A program made the translations under genes and the position numbers. From NCBI RefSeq assembly GCF_033118175.1, contig NC_083701.1, positions 9,319,501 to 9,383,500 of the forward strand: a stretch of DNA of 64,000 nucleotides, given 5' to 3'. The notes beneath the pieces are model-generated. The model was not told the origin of the DNA and ran no database searches. It worked only from the letters and a program-made list of their open reading frames with translations. The DNA comes from Dama dama. Lineage: Eukaryota > Chordata > Mammalia > Artiodactyla > Cervidae. This document shows positions 38,101 through 47,100 of this stretch, piece after piece; within the stretch, counting starts at the first letter, position 1, and each line of letters opens with the position of its first letter.

Positions 38101-41100
38101 ACTGTAGAATTGTGGATTTTTTCCATATGGTTGGTCTGTGATTATGCGTACATGGGTTAAATTAAAAAGAACGTTACAGTCAGCGAGCTGCATGAGTATG
38201 AGTGTGCGTCGCTCAGTCGTGTCCAACTCTTCAAGACCCCACGGACTGGAGCCCGCCACACTGCTCTGTCCGTGCAATTTCCGAGACAAAAATACTGGAG
38301 TGGGTTGCCATTTCCTGCTCTAGTAAGTTGTATAATAGAAGCTAAAGACAAACGTGGCCCAATTGCTCATACTGACTGGAGGAATATGACAGAAGTTCCT
38401 TCATTGGAACCTGGGATAAATTCAATTCTAAACATGTTAAAACAGTACGATAATCACCTCCCTTAATTAAGCATTACTCTGTAAAAGACAATCAGCAAAA
38501 TGTTTAATAAACATTGACTCATTTAATCCACTTAGCTGTCCTAAAACCCAGGTGGTAATTTTTTTGCGTGTGCCCATTTTAGAGGTTAAAGAAGTGAGGT
38601 ATGTTGGCCACCATCTAACGTAGTGGTGGGAGCTGGAGTTCAAAGCCAGGCTGTCACCACCAAGCGAACTGTTACTGCTCAGCTGCTCCCCGTTCCTGCC
38701 CCATCTCCCGAGAAGCAGTCCTCTGCTCCGACACTCTTCCCTCTCTGCTGGATCCTGGGGTTTCCTGGCATCTAACAGACAGTGATGGGGCTCCCGGCTG
38801 GCCCGAAGTTCTGCAGGCCTTTCCAGCATGAGACATGGGAAGTTTAAACCACTCAAGTCCCACATTCCACCAATTCAACCCAAAGACCCACCTCGACCTT
38901 CATTTAAAGGAAAAGGATGCTTCCCTTTTGTTGAATGAAAAGCAGCATCTCAGGATGATGATCCAAGAGTCCTCAGGAAGGAAAACTGTAGTGGAGGGGG
39001 ACATGATGGCGTTTCTGCATTTATGCTCAGGTTGTGGCCAACACCGAGTTAAAGAAATCACAGATAAGGCTCCGTGAAATATAACGTCAGTCCCAAGCAG
39101 GCGTCTGGCCTTGCCCACCTGCACCGCAGGATTCATGCCCTTGGACTCAGGTAGCCAGCACCCTTACTCAGTCAGATGCTCCCACCCCTCTCATGGCTGG
39201 TCCCTCTGGATATCCAGCCCCTGATGAAGACCAGCAGATCCCTCCTCAAAATCAAGAGCTGTGATAACTCCCACAATGCCCGGGGCACTGCAGACCCCTG
39301 CAGAGGGCCCAGTGAGCGCAACAGGCGATGATGAGTCCATGAGGGTTTCCGCACACAGTCACTCTCATGCTCAGGTAACCAGGCCCCTTTACTGCATGTT
39401 AAGATGCATCAGCTCCTTCTCATTGGGTCATCTGTGTAGCAGGAGTTCCCAGTGCATTTGAAAGAGTTGGATGAGCTCTGTCACTAAGAACAAGTGCTGA
39501 TAAAAAGACCAGTTGATGGAGTCACTGGTACCTTGGATCACTAAGGCTTGATGATGACATATCAAGCCTTAACCAGGGTTACTTAACCAGAACGCACTTC
39601 CCTAGCCAGTGGTTAGGCGAGGGCCTTGTGAAAGATGGGGAAAGGGGCAGAAGGACTAGCAAAGCTTACTCCCCACCATGACATGGTTTTTTTCCTAAAT
39701 TCACCAGCCAAATGGGTGTAGTTAGCAGCTGCTTTTTTCAAGGGGAAAAGGATCTGCTTCAAATGGGCAAATGCTGTGGTCAAGTTCAAGCATAAATCAT
39801 CACCCAGCACATCAAGAACCCACAACAAACAGGTTGGCAAGTGAGGCTTCCAGGCTCCTTGCGGCCCCATGGAAATAGGTCAACTGCCCTACACCACTTC
39901 TGCATGTGAATTTCCCAAAGAAGTCTCTTCAGATTCAATATTTCAAAAGCAAATTTGTGACTTTTCCTTTCCAGACTCTTCCTCTACCAGCCAGCCAGAA
40001 ACCAGACCTTGGAGTCATCCTTGACTTTTTCTCTCTCTCACCCTTCTTATCTGTTCCTTCCCCAAGCTCCATGAATCCCAAGTCAATATTTCTTCATCAA
40101 TCCCGCTCCATCTCACCATCGCCTGCTCCATCACCTGCTGTGGTTCAAGCTGACAGCCCCTCTCACCTGCAATAGTATAGTGGCCTCCAAACTTATAGAG
40201 TCACCCCTAGGCAACCACTCTGCTCTTCCTTGACTGCAATCCATTCTTTTTAAAATCCAAGTCTGCTGGTTCACGAGATATCTCCAACCCTCAACCAGCT
40301 TTAAAATTCTTGATGCAATATTTGGGACACACTGAAACTGAAAAATTGCTCCTTGCTTATTTGAAATTCAAGTATCACTGGCCATCTGGCATTTTTTCAT
40401 CGAACAGCCATCCAGGGTACTGTGTCTAGACTCTCCACATAGCCTCCAGGGCTCCTGACACTTTGCCCAGTGGAGACGCTGGGGCTGGCACTGCCCAGGT
40501 CCGCTTATCAGAAAATTCCTGAGCATGGCTGGGCTTCCAGTAACTAACTACCTGACCCTTCCCATGACCTTCTTAAATCAGAATTCGCTCAGAGACATGC
40601 TTGCTTACATAAAAGAAAAGCTCCCGTTTCAGGGGTAAACGTTTTTTGGTTCTTTTAACAACAGACGCTTAGTCCTGAACTTTTGCTTTTAATTCGACTG
40701 CCCTCTGGTGGACAAAGCTGTGAATTGCGCCTCAAGCAGGCACCTGCAAGTTCTTTGAGAATTGTAGGTATATGCAATATGCCAGCAAATTTGGAAAACT
40801 CAGCAGTGGCCACAGGACTGGAAAACGTCAATTTTCATTCCAATCCCAAAGGAAGGCAATGCCAAAGAATATTCAAACTACCGCACAATTGCATTCATGT
40901 CATATGCTAGCAAAGTAATGCTTAAAATTCTCCAAGCGAGGCTTCAACATTTTGTGAACCGAGAAATTCCATATATTCAAGCTGGATTTAGAAAAGTGAG
41001 AGAAACCAGAGATAAAATTGCCAAAATCTGTTGAATCATCGAAAAAACAAGAGAGTTCCAGAAAAAAAATCTACTTCCGCTTTATTGACTACACCAAAGC

Positions 41101-44100
41101 TTTTGACTGTGTGGATCAATCACAACTAATTGTGGAAAATTTGTAAAGAGATGGGAATACCAGACCACCTTATCTGCCTCCTGAGAAATCTGTATGCAGA
41201 TCGGGAAGCAACAGAACTGGACATGGAACTGGTTCCAAATCGGGAAAGGAGTACATCAAGGCTGTATATTGTCACCTTGCTTATTTAACTTATATGCAGA
41301 GTACATCATGCAAAATGCTGGGCTGAATGAAGGACAAGCTGGAATCAAGATTGCCGGGAGAAATATCAATAACCTCAGATATGCAGATGATACCACCCTT
41401 ATGGCAGAAAGTGAAGAAGAGCTAAAAAGCCTCTTGATGAAAGTGAAAGAGGAGAGTGAAAAAGCCTGGCTTAAAACTCAACATTCAAAAAACTAAGATC
41501 ATGGCATCCGGTCCCATCACTTCATGGCAAATAGATGAGGAAACAATGGAAACAGTGACAGACTTTATTTTCTTGGGCTCCAAAATCCCAGCAGATGGTG
41601 ATTGCAGCCATGAAATTAAAAGATGCTTGCTCCTTGGAAAAAAACCTATGACCAACCTAGACAGTATATTAAAAAGCAGAGACATTACTCTGCCAACAAA
41701 GGTCCCCATAATCAAAGCTATGGTTTTTCCAGTAGTCATGTATGGATGTGAGAGTTGGACTATAAAGAAAGCTGAGCACCGGAAGAATTGATCCTTTTGA
41801 ACTGTGGTGTTGGAGAAGACTCTTGAGAGTCCCTTAGACTGCAAGGAGATCCAACTAGTCAATCCTCAAGGAAATCAATCCTGGATATTCGTTGGAAGGA
41901 CTGACGCTGAAGCTGAAACTTCAATACTTTGGCCACTTGATGGGAAGACCTGACTCACTAGAAAAGACAACCTGATGTTGGGAACGATTGAGGGCAGGAA
42001 GAGAAGAGGATGACAGAGGATGAGATGGTTGGATGGCATCACTGACTTGACAGACATGAGTTTGAGCAAGCTCCGGGAGTTGGTGATGGACAGGGAAGCC
42101 TGGCGTGCTGCAATCCATGGGGTCACACACACGAGTCAGACAAAACAGAGCGACTGAACTGAACTGAAAAGGAGCCAGACAGGTCTATAACCCACAAATT
42201 ATGCTCCCTAGGGTGGGTTCCTCAATTTCTCTTCTTCAGATTCCCCACTGTGTGCTAGAGACCATCGTTTTCCAGTTATTTTTATAAATATTGAAGCAGA
42301 TGAAAAGATCCCAAATTCCACTGTACACAGTCCAATTGAACTTGGACTGAGCGCATATCGGTTTGTATTGCTGAGCATCAGTAAATCAGGACGTTTGGAG
42401 ATTCCAAAATGCACATGGGCAAGACATTTTCTAGGCCTGAGGTGGGTAGGGGAATGTAACCTACATTTGTAAAAGCTGGTGATGGATTCCCTACAAATGC
42501 ATAATAATTTACTATTTTCACAGTGGTTTCATTGGCAAGGGCTCAGCAGATCTTCGCATGACTAACGAGCTGGTGTTGCCCTTACAGATGGGAACACTGA
42601 GACTCAGAAGTAAATGACCTGTTCACTTTGCCAGCAGTGGCAGAGTCAGAATGAGGGTCACAGAGCAAACGCTACGGGGCCAGACAGGTAATGCAAACAG
42701 TTGGAGCAGGAGGAGTGTGGCACATACAGGAAGAGACCCACAGTGCGGGGTGGGGTGGGTTGCACTTGGTCCAAAAAGAATCAGTTTCTTGGTGCCCTGG
42801 GACAATGCATGCAGTCCCCACCCTTGTTCTTTAGAATCAAAAATTCAAAATTTTGTGTCTTGGGTTGAACATACAAAATTGCTATGTTGGACGATTTTTA
42901 CCTACACAAACTGAAAGTTCACAGGATTCTATTTAAAATTTCTCAGTTTTTTAAATAGTGTGCAGCTCAAATGAGACTTGTCTCTGGGACAGTACCTGGT
43001 CACAGGCTGCCAATCCATGACCCCTCTGGGCACAGCCCATGGGAATTCCCTCTGTCTCTCATAGGAAGGAAACTGGTGGTTTTGAAAGCCAGACACATAA
43101 AGCCTCAGGTTCTCTAAGAGAATTCCTACCAGTATTTACAGATTAATACTATTGTTTATTTTCCCTCACAGTGGTTTAATTATATCTGAAGTCTGTGCAA
43201 GCCCTGTATACTGATAAAGTCACCATATTAAATAATCAGAAGCCATCCAGTTATTTGGGCCAAGAACTATTTAAAAAAAATACCTTTTTTATATTTGTTA
43301 TATAAATCTCTAAGCTTAACTAAGCTTAATAGGTGCACACATACATGCCATTTATAAGAATGCATCAATGTGGTCCACATTCTTCCTTTTCTGCTGATTC
43401 TCTTCTCCTGACTCCTCCTCCTTCACAGCAACCTGACCCTCAACGTGGCTGTGAGAACCACCCAGTATGTGCTTATTCATGTAATTCTCTGTCCTCACCT
43501 AATCCTATACCAGGGAAGCTAATCCTATACAGACACAAGCATCATCATATAATCATATATATGCACTTAAAATTAGGACCTGTTTGCTTGTCTGTGTTCT
43601 AAAAATTAAATCCTCTTATATTACGTGCACCTTGTAACTCACATGATATTATCGTAAGGTGCCCACTCCAAACCAACAGACACAGTCTGAGTGCATTCTG
43701 TTTAAGGGCTACAGAAATATTTACAGTGGCTTCCCGTATCTCAGCTAGTAAAGAATCCACCTGTAATTCAGGAGACTCCAGTTCTATTCCTGGGTTGGGA
43801 AGACCTCTTGGAGAAGGGATAGGCTAAACCACTCCAGTATTCTTGGGCTTCCCTGGTGGCTCAAATGGGAAGGAATCTGCCTGCAACGCCAGAGACCTCG
43901 GTTCAATCCCTGCTTTGGGAAGATCCCCTGGAGAAGGGCATGGCAACCCACCTCTTGCCTGGAGACTCCCATGGACAGAGGAGCCTGGCGGGCTGTAGTC
44001 TATGAGGTCGCAAAGAGTCGGATACGACTGAGTGACTAACCACAGCAAAGCATGCTTTTATCCAGACACTCACCTTGGGTTGTCACTCACTCTGCTCCCA

Positions 44101-47100
44101 GTTTTTGGCCTTAATTTAAAAAAAAAAAAAAAAAAAAAAGGCAATGGTGCAGTGGACATTCTAGTACATCCTAATACAGAATCTTCACATTTGGTGTTTT
44201 CGTCTCTGTAGGCTGGCTGGGCCAGAGGGTTCATGTATTTTAATTGAATAGCTATTGCCAGCTTGCTTTGTGGGAGACGCCGTGAGCCTTCAGTCATCCG
44301 TCTCGGGAAAGTGAACACGAGGCCTCTCTCAGCTCGCATGGGCTGAGTGTGTCGCACACACGCTTGCCAGCGCCCAGCCCCGCAGACAGCAGGCGCCTGG
44401 GCGGGAGACCGGGAGGCGTGGCCCGCGCTGCGCACGCCTGAGGGCCCTTACCTGTTGTAGCCGTGGACCAGGTCGAAAATCATCATGTCCGTGGTGTTGA
44501 CGAACTTGCACTGCACCGGCCTGAAGGCCCCGTCTGGGGAACACTGGGGTGGCGACCTGTCACCCACGCCGTGCAGGAGACGGCGGTTTCTTATCTCGCA
44601 GCTCCTTGGACCTAAACGTTTCCCAGGAAACAGTTTAAGTCTAATTTACTTTTCACTGATCTTCACTGGAGTGTGGCTGCTTTACAAGGTTATGTTGGTT
44701 TCTGCGGTACAGCAGAGTCAATCAGCTCTATGTTTGCATATATTTCCATATATTTGCATACACCCCCGCCTTTTGGGATTTCCTTCCCATATAGGTCACA
44801 GAGCATTGAGTAGAGCTGACTATACTATTCGTAGATGTTCGTTCGTCTATTTTATACATAATATCAAGAGTGTATGGGTGTCAGTTCCAACCTCCCAATT
44901 CATCCCACCACCCCCATCTTCTCCCCCTTGGTGTCCATAGGTTTAGGAAACAATTTCTGATTCTTCCACACGAGGAGGCGTTTGTGCTTCTGCAGTCTAG
45001 ATGCTTGTGTTCCTGCTACACACAGGAGAACATCCCAAACAGGGACTAAGGCCTGACGCTCCCGGAAATCCTACTTATACTTCTTAACGATCAGCCCGTG
45101 AATACTGCGGTCCACCGCGCGGAACATCTAGAAGGGATGAAAGCTTCCTAAAACGCCTTCCTTCTCGTGCTGAAGGCCAGGCCCCCTGCCTTTCCTCGGG
45201 GAGCCCTCACCCCGCTTCGGTCAGGTGTGGGAGGCTGCCCAGGACCTCCGCCTCCCCCGGTGCCCCGACGCTTGCGGCACTTACACCGCGCCGGCCTCCC
45301 CCGCTGGCGGGTGCCGTACACCTCCATCCCGTCCGCGTCCACACACCAGCACTGCTCCCACCGCAGGTCGCACTGCACGGCCGAGTAATCCCCCGAATCC
45401 TGACACTGGGGAAGGTAGGACGCGGCCGTGCTGTTGATGTAGCTACTGAGCAAAATCTGCTGCTTCTGCAGCTGGCAGAACGACAGACCTGGGGTGGCAA
45501 AGAGCGGTGTCAGAGCAGGCGGGGGGACCGCATAGGGGTCCGCGCCCCGGAGGACCACGCACCCTCCCTAGGGGCGGGAAGGCAGGGCGGCCCTTCCCAC
45601 CACCCAAGGAGGCCTGAGAGCTGGCAGCAGCCTCTGGGCCAGCGTTCCGCCTGCCCAACTCCACATCCCAGGATTTCTTCTGGCATCCTGCAGGCCGAGC
45701 TGGGAAAGGCAGGTTTCATCGCGTCCCCTCAGTCCATGGGACACCCCAGAGCCCTGCAGCTGCAGAGGTGGGGTGTGAAGCGAGCACAGGCCGGCTGTTG
45801 ACATCTCGTCTGAATACAAATTTCCTGCACACCCTGTGACCTGGGGGAGTCTTCACCCCTCCGTGCCCAACTCGCCTTCTCTATAGAATTAAAATACAAC
45901 TCATGGGAAAGACTCTGATGCTGGGAAAGACTGAGGGCAAAAAGACAAAGGGATGGCAGAGCAAGGTTAGATGGCGTCACTGACTCAATGGACATGAATT
46001 TGAGCAAACTCCGGGAGACAGTAGAAGACAGAGGAGCCTGGCATGCTGCAGTCTACAGGGTCACAAAGATGTGGACACGACTTAGTGACTGAACAACAAG
46101 CCTACTTCAGGTGCGTGAGGACTAGTGACACTAGTGATCGCTTCTCCTGCTCAGTACCTACTGGGGGCCAGATGTCTTACGTGCAATTTAAACCCTCACG
46201 ACCGTCAGAGCTGCCCCTACAGCAGATCCCGTATTCATGTTACAGACCAGGAACTGGAGTTCAGTGACAGTGGGGCGCCCAGCAGAGGTCACTCAGCAGG
46301 ACTGCTGGGAGTCAGCTTGCTCCCCAAGCCAGCGTGCTGGCCCCCAAAACCAGCGCTGCAACAGAGCTTTGCTCTTTTAAAGGATAACTGGTTTGAAGTT
46401 CAGTCTCACCATTTTAAGATGAGCAGCTTAAACTGACCCTTGTTATAGCTTTACTGTGACACGCTTTAAAGAGGGAACTGAGCTTCTTTGACCAATCATC
46501 ATAGCAATTATTTTAACAAGAAAGTTTTTGCCTTAAGTCTCAAATCTTAGAAACATCCCAGTTGAGAAAAACATCTCCTGAGCAAGAGGGCGCTTTCTGG
46601 TTTCAGAGGACTTTGAAGTCTTTTCCCTGATGCATCCTTAGCCTCAGACGTGGGGCCTGGCACAGGGGAAAGTCAGAGGCTACTTGCTGAACACATGACT
46701 TGACTGTCCCATTGATTTTCACAGCAGTCCTGTGGGAGGTGGGGCCTAATTCAGAGGACGATCCGCAGCCCAGAGGGAGACTAGCCCTGGGTGCACCCGA
46801 GCCCAGGGCTCTATCCAGGGTGTGAGCTGCCCCCTGCAGTTCCTCCCCTTCCTACTTACAGGCCACAGGCCGCCCGGGCTGCTGGCTACCAGGCACTTCC
46901 CTGCCATCAGCGTCCACACACCAGCAGGAGGCCCCATCCTTCCCACACTGGATGGTCCTGGGGATAGGAGCCACAATCAGGTACCCTTCTTCCTTTTCCT
47001 TCCCTCCACCCTTTAATTCATTTCAGTTAGAAAAAAGACAGGTGTGAAGTGTGACGGATGACTAGAGAAAGCACCTTTTCAATGCAGGGAGGAGAGGGGG

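Larger units (their letters stand above)
36757..44451. other. TG intron 5 (7.7 kb)
   Basis: Contains two BovB pieces, Bov-tA copies and a possible L2 remnant (39960-40290, cctccaaact region), listed where supported. 37000-38190, 38330-39950 and 42180-43720 show no recognised feature. Confidence 0.8.
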
